Below are positions 8,686 through 16,719 of a DNA stretch of 50,902 nucleotides, one piece after another; position 1 is the stretch's first letter; the number at the start of each line of letters is the position of its first letter. Source of the stretch: a bacterium (GTDB lineage Bacteria > Elusimicrobiota > Elusimicrobia > UBA1565 > UBA9628); NCBI GenBank assembly GCA_021810245.1, contig JAJZJF010000005.1:1-50902 (forward strand). The letters are read 5' to 3'. The notes under the pieces are model-generated. The model was not told where the DNA came from and did not search any database. It saw only the letters and a list, made by a program, of their open reading frames with translations. The position numbers and the translations under genes are program-made.

Positions 8686-8773
8686 CCTCCTGACCACACC
8701 ACCATGCTTAACCACAATTTTTAATGTGGTTGTGGGGGTGTGGTCAGGAGGATTTGTCCCCGTTCGGGACAAA
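8686..8773. repeat. Two nested inverted repeats upstream of the integrase unit
   Basis: CCTCCTGACCACACC (8686-8700) pairs perfectly with 8737-8751. Inside it AACCACA (8710-8716) pairs with TGTGGTT (8725-8731). Directly after, TTTGTCCC (8753-8760) pairs with GGGACAAA (8766-8773). No T-run follows, so a simple terminator is not obvious. The 8651-9190 stretch otherwise holds only remnants. Confidence 0.7.
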
Positions 8774-8875
8774 GAGGCGGACCAAGAATGGCAGCGAAAA
8801 TCAGTCGAATTCATGGATGGACCATTTCTCCTTCGCTTCTGTAACAACAGAAACGACGACAGAAGCGGGGGTTGG

Positions 8876-8979
8876 TCACCCCCTGAACTCGAATTTGCCA
8901 TCGGCGACTTCCTTGGCGAAGAGGCGAATCGCCTCTGAAACCAGGCGGCTGCGGCTGATGTCGCGACCTCATTTGACAT
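8876..8979 (-). pseudogene. Remnant of a ribbon-helix-helix regulator
   Basis: A frame with stop at 8876-8878 encodes about 31 residues, including GRDISRSRLVSEAIRLFAKE, which resembles the helix pair of RHH/CopG DNA-binding proteins. It has no start codon: a stop lies directly upstream at 8969-8971. A well-placed ATG with a purine-rich site (AGGGGGA) at 8979 is in a different frame, so a frameshift just after the start would explain both. The call depends on recognising a short pattern. Confidence 0.35.
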
Positions 8980-9199
8980 TCGCTTTCCCCCTTTTTATGG
9001 CCGGGATTACGGCAGGTGGGGAGCATTCTCCCCCGATTTATGTCGGCTGGCTGCCAGCCTGCTCGTTTGATATCCCTACACTTATTAATCGTTTGAGCCG
9101 GTCATTTCCGCACATTCCAGAAGCGGCTTAGACTAGGTTCGGCGTTTGATATAGCGCCAGCGGGGGTCTTTTTTAGCGGCTTCAACTAGGCGATTTCTG

Positions 9200-9511
9200 T
9201 TGAGAAATGGGGCGATCTGGCGGGGAGATGCCTCACTCTTTCAGGAGAGAATTTCGGGATTTCAAACTCTCAACCTCGATTTTATAGAACAAAACCAGCA
9301 TCTCATCTTTCTCGGTCCCGGCGGCTTGAGCAAATCCCATCTTGCCACGGCCATCGGCCTCGCCGCTTGTCAGAGGGAATTTAAGACCCTCTTCACTACA
9401 GCGGCCGACCTCATCAACCGCCTGGTCGCTTCCCAGGCAGACCACGGCCTCGAGCGCGCTCTGCAAATTCACCGCTCCAAGGCTCCTCATCAGAGAGGTC
9501 GTAGAAGTTGA
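9200..9511 (+). pseudogene. Decayed IS21-family istB ATPase fragment
   Basis: The frame contains an IstB-like block: LDFIEQNQHLIFLGPGG, then SKSHLATAIGLAACQ and LFTTAADLINRLVAS. Intact IstB proteins read GPPGVGKTHLA; here the P-loop has become GPGGLSKSHLA and the frame breaks shortly after the AADL segment, before Walker B. N-terminal residues and the istA partner are missing. It is a dead piece of an IS21-family element and shows that the island has been an insertion target. The stretch 9512-9591 holds nothing recognisable. Confidence 0.75.
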
Positions 9512-9591
9512 GAGCTGTTTGATGCGAATAAACGCCTTGAGGCTTTTCATCGCGGTTTCTCGACAACGGATATTAACTTATGCTTTCTCAT

Positions 9592-11055
9592 TTATGCCCA
9601 ATAGGGAACATAATGAATATAGCGCGGAGACGCTCCCGGATTGGCGATCTTGATTAAATTAGCGTCGATCGCCTTGCGGATCAGCGCGGAAACCAGTTGC
9701 GACTGGTTTCCGGAGAGTTTTAGGCGAGCTCTTAATGAAGCATTGGTCACCTTTTGCCCCGCGACATAGTGCAGGCAAACATGCTGGTAAGCGGTCCTCA
9801 GTCTCTCCTCGTTGTCCATGGCTTTATAGGGCTTGGGCGCGTAAAGAATAGCGCGAAAATAATCGGGATTGTTGATGAAATGAACGGCCGGAAGGCCGTA
9901 GAGCTCAAGGGAAGATGCCGCTTTATCTATTCCGCTGCCCCGCTCCTCGCAAAAACCGAGTTCGCGCATGAGGGCGGCCAGGATCTCGTTGCGCGCTCGC
10001 GGCTGCTGATCGATGAGTCGGTCAACGGCCATGTCGGGCAACAAAGAGCCGGGATTGGTTATTTCGATTCTGTCATCGAATATTTCCACCTGGACGTAGC
10101 TGTCGGTGCGAGAGTAGTCTCGGTGGATGACGGCGTTGGCGATCAATTCGCGCAGGGCGATCTCCGGATAGACGGGGACTTGTCTGCGCGTGGCTTTTTC
10201 GATGACTTCGCTCTTGGGAAGAAGGCCCATAATGTCATCAATCAGCTGGTCCAAGGAATGGACGAAACCCTTAAAATAAAATTCATCGCGCTCGGCCTCC
10301 AATTTGGAATTCCCCCGGTATCTTGTCAGCCGAATTCCGTAATGTTCCGCTCCGGGCAATTTTCTGAAATCCTTGCCGGTAACGAGAACGCCAAGATAAG
10401 TTGGCGCGAGGCCTGTCGCGGTTTTTGCCGCGAATTTGCGATTGACCATGATTTCACCGCGCCGCTCGGGTTCGCCTGAAAATGGGATTTTAAGCCTTTG
10501 GCAGACCGCGGAGATCTCAAAGTCCTCTAAAATTGCCGCAGATTCCGTCGAATTGATGGTCAGCTCCTCGAACCGCAATGTCCGTGAGCGCAATAACGCC
10601 GCGCGGATTTCGCTTTCGTTCATTTTTCTGGTTTGTCCGGCGCTGCGGATAAATGAAACCTCCAGGCTTTTCCCGCGCAGGCGCACGGGCTTTTGCGTTG
10701 AGCCGGGGATGTGAATATAAAGCAGGACCTTGCCCGGCGTTTCGGTTTTCTCTATGAAATGGTCTATCGCGCAGGACGGTTCTAGTCCGTCCCTGGCGGC
10801 ATTGCCTATCTTCTCAATGATGTTTTTAACGGCCGATGAGTCAATCCCGGCTTTTTTGCCGTCATGCGTCACCCCGAAAACCAAAAAGCCGCCCTGGTCA
10901 AGGTTCGCAAAAGCCGACAGGTGCTCGGTAAAGCGCTCCTTGTTGGAACTCAACTCGCGCTTCCAATCCAGCTCATTGAGCTCATGGGGAACCGATAGAT
11001 CGAGGCTTCGGCGCAGTAAGTCTTGAGCGCGAGCGATCCAAGAATTGGATTCCAT
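9592..11055 (-). CDS. AlbA_2 / RecG-like ATP-binding regulator
   Basis: A 487-residue protein with an N-terminal AlbA_2 (Schlafen-type) domain at about 15-135 (LDWKRELSSNKERF, SAFANLDQGGFLVFGV). A GHKL-like ATP-binding domain (IALRELIANAVIHRDYS, then IEITNPGSL and ERGSGIDK) follows, and a C-terminal winged helix spans about 415-480. The family is called a putative transcriptional regulator or ATP-dependent helicase-like protein and is common in defence islands. The ATG at 11055 is chosen over an in-frame ATG at 11085 because the promoter's -35 covers the latter and its start point falls on the former. Transcribed leftward alone, it is separated from the restriction operon by the IS element. 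Confidence 0.82.
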   Translation of the reverse strand: MESNSWIARAQDLLRRSLDLSVPHELNELDWKRELSSNKERFTEHLSAFANLDQGGFLVFGVTHDGKKAGIDSSAVKNIIEKIGNAARDGLEPSCAIDHFIEKTETPGKVLLYIHIPGSTQKPVRLRGKSLEVSFIRSAGQTRKMNESEIRAALLRSRTLRFEELTINSTESAAILEDFEISAVCQRLKIPFSGEPERRGEIMVNRKFAAKTATGLAPTYLGVLVTGKDFRKLPGAEHYGIRLTRYRGNSKLEAERDEFYFKGFVHSLDQLIDDIMGLLPKSEVIEKATRRQVPVYPEIALRELIANAVIHRDYSRTDSYVQVEIFDDRIEITNPGSLLPDMAVDRLIDQQPRARNEILAALMRELGFCEERGSGIDKAASSLELYGLPAVHFINNPDYFRAILYAPKPYKAMDNEERLRTAYQHVCLHYVAGQKVTNASLRARLKLSGNQSQLVSALIRKAIDANLIKIANPGASPRYIHYVPYWA

Positions 11056-11090
11056 AATGATAGGATACTTTAATGACGCTGACATGTCAA
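11055..11090 (-). promoter_or_regulatory. Leaderless promoter with palindromic -35 region
   Basis: On the minus strand TTGACA (11085-11090), a 17-nt spacer and TATCCT (11062-11067) place the start at the ATG of the AlbA_2 gene (11055). The -35 lies in a 10-bp palindrome TGACATGTCA, a likely operator. The identical -35, spacing and -10 sequence occurs before hsdM. Confidence 0.65.
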
Positions 11091-11096
11091 TATGTA

Positions 11097-11164
11097 AACT
11101 ATATTTAAACTATATGTAATAATACGACGGGAAAAGCCCTCTTGGCGGCTAGAACTATATGTAA
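11097..11164. repeat. Three AACTATATKTAA repeats upstream of the AlbA_2 gene
   Basis: AACTATATTTAA (11097-11108), AACTATATGTAA (11108-11119) and AACTATATGTAA (11153-11164) occur just upstream of the promoter. The first two are 11 bp apart, one helical turn. They look like regulator binding sites. The rest of 11120-11354 shows nothing else. Confidence 0.6.
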
Positions 11165-11354
11165 GACCCACGAGAATTTGCCGTTGAAATGAACTCCGCA
11201 TTCAACATGTGGAAATGGGGGCTGTCCCTATTTCCCTCGTCAAGCGCAGTTCAAAAGCCCGCGAGTTCATTGAAATCTCAAAGACCTCCCTTGTCAATCT
11301 TCGACATTCTCTGCGCCTCCAAATTGCGAAGTCCGACTGCGTTAAACCGAATGA

Positions 11355-11687
11355 TCAAGAGCGATTTTTTCCAATAATGGCACCCACAATAAATCCTGCT
11401 AGAGCGCTACCCATTGCCCCCCAGGACAACACACCTACCGGCCAATAATAATGCCCAAAAACCTCTACTAAAGTGATACTAATTAGCCCAATAACAAACC
11501 CGATAGCTAAGCCTATGACACCCCCAATTTGCATACTATTGGAATTTTCATTTGGCCGCCCAGATTTATTCCATTTCGCCGTTAAAAATGGAAGCATGCT
11601 GATATAAATAATAAGGGATGTAATTATCGTAGCCCAAGTTATGATAATTCCAAAATGAAATTTCCGACAAATAGGGATGTCGAGCAT
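11355..11687 (-). CDS. Small three-helix membrane protein, unknown
   Basis: A 110-residue protein with three hydrophobic segments at about 11-35, 53-73 and 81-105; the last two are glycine-rich (GVIGLAIGFVIGLISI, GAMGSALAGFIVGAIIG). Its codons are more A+T-rich than those of neighbouring genes, suggesting separate acquisition. No Shine-Dalgarno site is evident before the ATG. The IS element begins 12 bp beyond the start codon and may have cut off its promoter. No family recognised. Its position between the AlbA_2 gene and the restriction operon gives no clear role. Confidence 0.5.
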   Translation of the reverse strand: MLDIPICRKFHFGIIITWATIITSLIIYISMLPFLTAKWNKSGRPNENSNSMQIGGVIGLAIGFVIGLISITLVEVFGHYYWPVGVLSWGAMGSALAGFIVGAIIGKNRS

Positions 11688-11716
11688 AATTAGAATGGGT
11701 GACGTTCCCCCAATTT

Positions 11717-12562
11717 TTAGGCCACGGTGAATTGGTTATTTTTGAGGTTAATATTATTTAGCATTGTCGAGTGTTGTTGAGCAAACTCTCTAGGCGTTAA
11801 GCCGTTAAGCGATCCGTGCGGCCGTTGTTCGTTGTAATCTTTTCTCCAAGCCTCTATAATCGTTTGAGCCTCGATCAGCGTTAAGAACTGATTGTCGTTG
11901 AGACACTCCTCTCTCAACCGCCCATTGAAGCTCTCAATGAAGGCGTTTTCCGTAGGCTTTCCAGGATTAATAAAGTCGAGCTTAATGCCGCGCTCATAGG
12001 CCCAAGCATCCATCGCATTGCCCGCAAACTCCGGGCCGTTATCAACCCTGATGCTTTCCACTTTCCCGCGCACTTCAAGCAGACGATCCAACACTTCAGA
12101 GACTTCCTTGCCCGTCATCCCCAACCCTACCTCTATCGCCAAACACTCCCGCGTGAATTGATCCACAATCGTCAACATCTTAAGCTTCCTCCCATTTCTC
12201 AACCAATCTGAAACAAAGTCCATGGACCAAGCTTGGTCCGGCCCCGTTGGCTTGGGCAGCGGCAACCGCGTCGCCGACGCCCTCTTCTTGCGCCTTTTAA
12301 GCCGTAAAGACAGCCCTTCCTCGTTGTAGATGCGTTCCACGCGCTTATGATTAACCTCCCACCCCTCTCGTTTGAGCATCCGCCATATCCGTGGCATCCC
12401 AAAACGCCGACGCCGAAGCGCAATCTCTCGGATTTTTTCCCGCAGAGACGCATTTTCAGGACTCTCAGGCACGGATTCATACTGCCAACTCGCTCGGCTC
12501 AGCCTCGTCAAGCGACAGGCCCGCCGTTCAGAGAGGCCCAAGGCTTTAACCGCGTGTTCCAC
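11717..12562 (-). CDS. IS3-family transposase OrfB (DDE integrase domain)
   Basis: A 281-residue protein with the HTH_21-like N-terminal region (FGMPRIWRMLKREGWEVNHKRVERI) and the rve catalytic core. The acidic triad is seen in MDFVSDWL (first D), VDNGPEFAG (second D) and NAFIESFNGRLREECLN (E). It is normally made as an OrfAB fusion by -1 frameshifting from orfA, whose stop lies just upstream at 12586. The stop codon is 17 bp from the left end of the element. Confidence 0.93.
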   Translation of the reverse strand: MEHAVKALGLSERRACRLTRLSRASWQYESVPESPENASLREKIREIALRRRRFGMPRIWRMLKREGWEVNHKRVERIYNEEGLSLRLKRRKKRASATRLPLPKPTGPDQAWSMDFVSDWLRNGRKLKMLTIVDQFTRECLAIEVGLGMTGKEVSEVLDRLLEVRGKVESIRVDNGPEFAGNAMDAWAYERGIKLDFINPGKPTENAFIESFNGRLREECLNDNQFLTLIEAQTIIEAWRKDYNEQRPHGSLNGLTPREFAQQHSTMLNNINLKNNQFTVA

Positions 12563-12585
12563 CGCTTCGCGTTTGGCCTTGGGCC

Positions 12586-12852
12586 TTACCAGTTTTTTGA
12601 GAGAAGCTCCTTGGCCGCGTCTAAATCCATCGTCAGCTCCCCAACCTTCCGCTTGAGCTTAAGATTCTCCTCTTCTAAACTTCGCAGTTTCCTGATGTCT
12701 GGAACTGTCATCCCAGCAAACTTCCTCCTCCAAGCGTAAAATGTATTGGGACTCACCCCATATTTCCGGCAGAGTTCTTCTGTCTTGGCTCCCGCCTCAG
12801 ATTCCTTCAGAATCATTACGATCTGTTCTTCCCTATATTTTCTTCTCGCCAT
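12586..12852 (-). CDS. IS3-family OrfA (helix-turn-helix)
   Basis: An 88-residue HTH_Tnp_1 protein: EEQIVMILKESEAGAKTEEL and CRKYGVSPNTFYAWRRKF form the DNA-binding domain, followed by a leucine-zipper-like coiled coil (RSLEEENLKLKRKVGELTMDL) that mediates oligomerisation. AAGGAGG lies before the ATG. It precedes orfB in the usual IS3 order. Confidence 0.93.
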   Translation of the reverse strand: MARRKYREEQIVMILKESEAGAKTEELCRKYGVSPNTFYAWRRKFAGMTVPDIRKLRSLEEENLKLKRKVGELTMDLDAAKELLSKNW

Positions 12853-12925
12853 TTTTGGCCTCCTTGGTCTATCTTACCATCAGATAACCAATTCCTCCTG
12901 GCCTAGTTTTCGGGGGGAACGTCAG

Positions 12926-12942
12926 GCAAACTCTCTAGGCGT
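12926..12942. repeat. Fragment of a second IS copy abutting the IS right end
   Basis: These 17 bp are identical to 11781-11797, inside the 3' part of orfB and in the same orientation, and looser similarity (GTTAAGCG) continues beyond. One base separates it from the IS right terminus, suggesting a leftover from a deleted or nested second copy. Confidence 0.55.
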
Positions 12943-12947
12943 CCGCG

Positions 12948-13685
12948 TTAAGCGCCGAACATTCCCTCTAGGGGACCGCCGTTTAATTTCAGCCAGTGAC
13001 GCCGCTTCTCATAGTCCGGGAGCACCGACTTTACGATGCGCCAAAACCGAGGAGAATGATCGCGCGTCCTAAGGTGGCACAGCTCATGCACAACGATATA
13101 CTCCAGAACCGGAATCGGCATCATGGCGAGCCGCCAATTGCAGCGAATATCTCCATTTCTCGAGCAACTGGCCCATCTCTTTTCTTGCTCGACGACTTTG
13201 AGAGTCTTGGGCGCGACAGAAAGAGCCCGGGCGTGCTTAGAAACGACAGATCGCACTTTTTTCTCGGTCAAATTGGAATACCAGTCTTTGAGAGAACTCT
13301 GGATATCGCGCTCAAGTTCTTCTCCCGCATGACCGTTGACGAGCAATTGGAGGCTGCGACCTGACGGCTGGCAAACCGGCTGGGATAATCCCGGACGGCG
13401 TTCAATCTTAAGCCGGTAATTTCGTCCCAACGCCGAGAACGTTTCCCCATTTTTAAATTCCTTGGGCGGAAATTTCCTCGCCAGGTCGGCGAAGTAAGTC
13501 TGCCGATCCAAAAGCCAATCCGCTCTTTTGCCGACAAATTGGCGCAGTTGAGTTGCTTTGACGGACTTGGGCGCGCGAACGTCGATATCGCCGTTTCGGT
13601 GAACTTTGAGGGCTATCGTCTTTCGCCGCGCGGTTAAATGGATCTCGTATTTGAGCTTCCGGCCTTTGTGACAGATCGTGGGCAT
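12948..13685 (-). CDS. YgjP/DUF45-type zinc metallopeptidase
   Basis: A 245-residue protein of the M48-like YgjP (DUF45) family. The zinc site is HELCH in YIVVHELCHLRTRDHSPRFW, and the downstream family block KRRHWLK is present. YgjP-type genes frequently sit beside type I restriction genes; their role there is unproven. It starts 1 bp after the hsdR stop and is the last gene of the restriction operon. The stop codon lies in the short region of IS similarity next to the IS end, so the last residues may have been altered by IS events, although the length looks normal. Confidence 0.85.
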   Translation of the reverse strand: MPTICHKGRKLKYEIHLTARRKTIALKVHRNGDIDVRAPKSVKATQLRQFVGKRADWLLDRQTYFADLARKFPPKEFKNGETFSALGRNYRLKIERRPGLSQPVCQPSGRSLQLLVNGHAGEELERDIQSSLKDWYSNLTEKKVRSVVSKHARALSVAPKTLKVVEQEKRWASCSRNGDIRCNWRLAMMPIPVLEYIVVHELCHLRTRDHSPRFWRIVKSVLPDYEKRRHWLKLNGGPLEGMFGA

Positions 13686-13686
13686 T

Positions 13687-16600
13687 TTACCTTTTCACCC
13701 ATTGCTGGGCCAGCTCAATCATCTCCCGCGCCAAAGAAGGAAGCTCTTCTTCGTCACAGCCCTTTGTCCGAAGCAGGCGCTTGATCTCGCGCCGCATTTC
13801 CTTTTGAACGTCTTCTCGTTCCGTCCACTCGGCGACGGCCAGATTCTCGACGATCCGGATGATGTCCTTGGCGAGAGCCGCGCGGTCTTCTTTATTTTTG
13901 AGAGGAATTTTTTTTGCATGGCCGTTAATGAGGCCAAAAAAAGCGAATTCTTTTCCGCCATCAAGTCCGAGTTCGCGAGCGGCCTCATCTTTTTGGGATT
14001 CGTCTTCCTTGATCTTCATGAGAGACAAGAGAAGTTCGGCCTCGTCTTTGCGCTCGCGTTTCTGATCCGCGATGACATCTTCAAGGCGTTTTTGAAGCGT
14101 CCCATAAAACGCCGGATCTTGGGGAGCCTTCGCGCTCAGAGTGTCGCGAATGGCGTATTCAAGATGCACGGCTTGGGCTTTCGCGCCGCCCTTATCTCGC
14201 ATCACGCTGGCAAAATCCGGCGCGCTGATCGTCAACGGCTCAAGCAAACGCTCGATTCCCTCGGCGGCGATATGAGCGTGAATCAGGGCCTCGACTTTCG
14301 CGCTCAAATCCTCGGTCTTAAGGCGTTCGTCGCGATAAAGATTTTTCGCCCCTTCTCGGACGGCGCCCAAGAATTTAAAATCTTTTAAGTAGGGCTCAAG
14401 GCGCAGGTCCGGCATGAGAAAATCCACGCTCTTGGCGAAGGCGCGATAAGCCTTGTCGAATTCTCCGCGAACAGTTTCGCTCTTTAAAGCTTCAAGGCAA
14501 TTCTGGAGTATCGTTTTGGGTTCGCCGTTAAGCGAAATGCCGGCGAAAAACCCCATTGATTCTTTGCGGTAATCGGCCAAGGCCTTGAGTTCTCTCTCCA
14601 CGTCATCGGCGCGGAAAAGCCCTTCCAGGTCTTCCGCGCTAAATTCTTCATGCGCCCTCGCCAACTCCTTGCCGATCCCCGCGTAATCCACAATCAGGCC
14701 AAAATTTTTCCTGGGATAGGTGCGGTTTGTCCGCGCCACCGCCTGAAGGAGGGTATGCTCTCTCAGGCGCTTGTCCAGATACATCGCCTGAAGAATCGGC
14801 GCGTCAAAGCCGGTCAAAAGCTTGTCGCAGACGATAAGAAAACTGAGTTCACTCTTCGGATCAAGGAAGCGCTCTTTAACGCGGTCTTCCGCCTCGTCGC
14901 TCAGGCGGTAATGATCCTGCCAATCCTGCGGGTCATCTCTTTCTATCGTCATGACGATTTCGGAGCGCTCGGGAGAAATGAGCCGGTCCAAAGCCTTTTT
15001 ATAGAGATCGGCGGTCTGCCGAGTCTCGGCCACGATCATCGCCTTAAATCCATTGGGCTTGATCGCCTGCTGATAGTGTTCGACAATGTCCAAGGCGACG
15101 CGATCGATTCTCCGCGGGGCCGCAGCCAAGACATCCGGAGTCGCATACTCGCGCTTGATATCCGCGATTTCCTTTTTCTTTTTATCCGGAAAAAGTCCCG
15201 CCAAAAGCGAATCCAAGGAAGCGCCGACCACTTGAAGATCCGCCAAGCGGCTCATGTATTTGATCGGAACGACGGCTTTATCCTTCTCGGCCTGCGCGAT
15301 GCCGTACTTGTGGAGGTATCTCTCGCCCTCAGGACTAAAGAGGCGGTAGGTGTTGCGATTTTTCTTATCAAGCGGCGTCCCGGTGAAGGCGAAGAAAGCC
15401 GCGTTCGGAAGGGCTTTGCGCAAGTTAAAAGCGAGATTCCCGTATTGAGTCCGGTGCGCTTCGTCCGTGAGCACGATGATATTGTCGGAGGTGGAAAGAG
15501 CCTTCTCGGGCATTGTTCGGAATTTCTGTATCGTCGTCATGATGGTCCGGCCGACTCCTTCTGAGAGCATCCGGTAGAGATCGCGAGAGCTCTCCGCGCG
15601 GATGGGGTTGGGAAAGCCGCAATCCCGAAAATTGTCGGAAATCTGCTTGTCGAGGTCCCGCCGATCGGTGACGATCAGAAAATAAGGGTTTTTAAGCCGC
15701 GCTTCCTCGCGGCGGAGTTTGAGCGCGGCAAAAAGCATGGTCAGAGACTTTCCCGAACCCTGCCAATGCCAGACGATGCCTTTCTTGTCTTTTTCTTCAA
15801 GAACCCGGCGGGAGATTTTTTGCACCGCCGTGAACTGCTGGTAACGGCAAATCTTCTTGACGATTTTATTTTCATCCGCTTCAAAAACGATGAAATCGCG
15901 GACAATGTCCAAGAGATTTTTTTTATTGAGCAAAGCCGCGATGAGAACGTCTTGGGCGGCCGGCGTTGCGGAAAGATCGCCTTTTTTAATCAACTTAAGA
16001 GCCAGCATTTCTTTGACGGAAGCGTGATCGGCCAGATTCGGAATCTTTTCATCCGGTTTTTCCCGCCATTCATGGAAATGATCAAGGTCCGCGCCGACAA
16101 CCCCGTATTTCGCCCCAAAGAGATTTACGCCGATGAGTATTTGATTGGAGCGGAAAAGAGCCGGAATTTCCCGCTGGTAGCGCAAGAGTTGTTCCACGGC
16201 GTCGACAATCCCCGTTTCTTTCGCGACCGGGCTTTTGCACTCGATGACGGCCAGGGGAATGCCGTTGACGAAAATGACGATATCCGGCCTGTCGGTCAGC
16301 TTTGGACCCTTGACCCAAAATTGATTGGCGACCAGAAAATCATTTTTCTCCGGGTTCTCAAAATCAATGTATCGAATCGTCAGCCCGCGCCGTCCCCTGC
16401 CCGTTTCCTGATCGATGCTGATGCCCGAGACAAGCGCCGCATGAAATAGTTTATTTTCATCCAAAAGCCCCGAGCCTTGAACGCTCGCGACTTTCCGAAG
16501 GGCCTTATCGATCGTAGACTCCGTCGCTTCGGGGTTTAGCTCCGCCAATTTCGCGCGCAAGCGGCCGCTCAGCACGACCTCGCGCCGGGAACCGCGTTCG

Positions 16601-16719
16601 GAATTCTCGCTCTCCTGCGGATCCAGCTTCTCGCCGGGGATAAATTCATAGCCCATTCTCGCAAGTTGCTCAATGGCCGGTTTTTCGGAAAGGGTGTCTT
16701 CGTTAAGCTTAGGGTTCAC
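13687..16719 (-). CDS. hsdR: Type I restriction enzyme R subunit
   Basis: A subunit of about 1010 residues that translocates and cuts DNA. The N-terminal PD-(D/E)XK nuclease shows RPDIVIFVNGIPLAVIECKSP (D146, E160, K162 from this start). The SF2 motor has Walker A WQGSGKS, DEAH box LTDEAHRTQ, motif III AFTGTPLDKK and motif VI QAVARTNRT. The GTG at 16719 is preferred over an ATG at 16767, because GTG overlaps the upstream stop as GTGA (16716-16719), the same coupling as elsewhere in this window. All signature residues are present. It lies after the membrane and HEPN-like genes rather than next to hsdS. Confidence 0.95.
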   Translation of the reverse strand: MNPKLNEDTLSEKPAIEQLARMGYEFIPGEKLDPQESENSERGSRREVVLSGRLRAKLAELNPEATESTIDKALRKVASVQGSGLLDENKLFHAALVSGISIDQETGRGRRGLTIRYIDFENPEKNDFLVANQFWVKGPKLTDRPDIVIFVNGIPLAVIECKSPVAKETGIVDAVEQLLRYQREIPALFRSNQILIGVNLFGAKYGVVGADLDHFHEWREKPDEKIPNLADHASVKEMLALKLIKKGDLSATPAAQDVLIAALLNKKNLLDIVRDFIVFEADENKIVKKICRYQQFTAVQKISRRVLEEKDKKGIVWHWQGSGKSLTMLFAALKLRREEARLKNPYFLIVTDRRDLDKQISDNFRDCGFPNPIRAESSRDLYRMLSEGVGRTIMTTIQKFRTMPEKALSTSDNIIVLTDEAHRTQYGNLAFNLRKALPNAAFFAFTGTPLDKKNRNTYRLFSPEGERYLHKYGIAQAEKDKAVVPIKYMSRLADLQVVGASLDSLLAGLFPDKKKKEIADIKREYATPDVLAAAPRRIDRVALDIVEHYQQAIKPNGFKAMIVAETRQTADLYKKALDRLISPERSEIVMTIERDDPQDWQDHYRLSDEAEDRVKERFLDPKSELSFLIVCDKLLTGFDAPILQAMYLDKRLREHTLLQAVARTNRTYPRKNFGLIVDYAGIGKELARAHEEFSAEDLEGLFRADDVERELKALADYRKESMGFFAGISLNGEPKTILQNCLEALKSETVRGEFDKAYRAFAKSVDFLMPDLRLEPYLKDFKFLGAVREGAKNLYRDERLKTEDLSAKVEALIHAHIAAEGIERLLEPLTISAPDFASVMRDKGGAKAQAVHLEYAIRDTLSAKAPQDPAFYGTLQKRLEDVIADQKRERKDEAELLLSLMKIKEDESQKDEAARELGLDGGKEFAFFGLINGHAKKIPLKNKEDRAALAKDIIRIVENLAVAEWTEREDVQKEMRREIKRLLRTKGCDEEELPSLAREMIELAQQWVKR

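Larger units (their letters stand above)
11700..12924 (-). mobile_element. IS3-family insertion sequence (IS407-like ends), 1225 bp
   Basis: Terminal inverted repeats start TGACGTTCCCCC at both ends (11700-11711 and, inverted, 12913-12924), with similarity continuing to TAGGCC. Ends beginning TGA followed by a C-run are typical of the IS407 subgroup. Two overlapping-type orfs, an HTH orfA and a DDE orfB, fill it. No target duplication is seen: the four outside bases are TGGG on the left and GGCA on the right. Both orfs look intact. Confidence 0.9.

Noticed and set aside
13678-16449. Long plus-strand frames opposite hsdR
   Set aside because: They read as antisense shadows of the hsdR coding pattern, without start context.
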